Origin: Ianthella basta
Taxonomy: Eukaryota > Porifera > Demospongiae > Verongiida > Ianthellidae
Length of the DNA: 64,000 bases
NCBI GenBank assembly: GCA_964019415.1
Contig: OZ025870.1
Span: 8,824,415-8,888,414 of the forward strand
Direction of reading: 5' to 3'
Shown in pieces: positions 63,992 through 64,000 of the stretch. A program made the position numbers and the translations under genes. Every line of letters starts with the position of its first letter. Position 1 is the first letter of the stretch. Below the pieces are notes generated by a model that saw only the letters and a list, made by a program, of their open reading frames with translations, ran no database searches and was not told the origin of the DNA.

Positions 63992-64000
63992 GTACTAAAT

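Overview
The window is animal nuclear DNA: AT-rich, with many introns (mostly tens to a few hundred bases), GT..AG splice sites, dense microsatellites, and retroelements of several classes. The gene content is a death-fold domain, long ankyrin arrays, a receptor-tyrosine-kinase-like remnant and a GGG-repeat membrane receptor. This points to an early-branching invertebrate, most likely a demosponge. That placement is inference from gene style, not from a marker gene.

Layout. 1-341: LINE fragment. 1884-6849: frame-broken gene for a repeat-rich (GGG/FxxN) ectodomain plus multi-pass membrane module. It is flanked by two diverged copies of a ~1.2 kb repeat (470-1660 and 9240-10500). 11321-11882: two exons of a CARD-like gene, frame-broken. 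15.1-17.0 kb: one half of a segmental duplication whose partner is 58.5-64.0 kb. 18700-19250: a Death-domain exon and a possible terminal exon. 21774-46515: the main intact gene, a 287-residue module of unknown family followed by a long ankyrin array. Six tandem copies of one two-exon ankyrin cassette (204 + 99 nt, all phase 0) make up most of the array. A Ty3/gypsy element with identical LTRs sits in one of its introns, and Penelope-like, LINE and Crypton-like remnants sit in others. 47.7-49.1 kb: a long foldback repeat carrying a nested retroelement fragment. 49.7-51.4 kb (minus): decayed tyrosine kinase. 54.5-56.1 kb: methylthioribose-1-phosphate isomerase pseudogene with a partial tandem copy. 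58.5-64.0 kb: duplicated unknown gene interrupted by a degenerate Ty3 element, which is itself interrupted by a foldback DNA element.

How the genes fit together. The Death-domain exon leaves phase 1 and the unknown-module exon accepts phase 1, so a DD - unknown module - ankyrin protein is possible, resembling an intracellular innate-immune sensor or adaptor. The most interesting signal is inside the ankyrin cassettes. Recent copies are almost identical in exons and introns, yet amino-acid changes concentrate in the few ankyrin positions known to vary at binding surfaces, with several two-base codon replacements. Together with phase-0 symmetric cassettes this looks like a diversifying recognition array.
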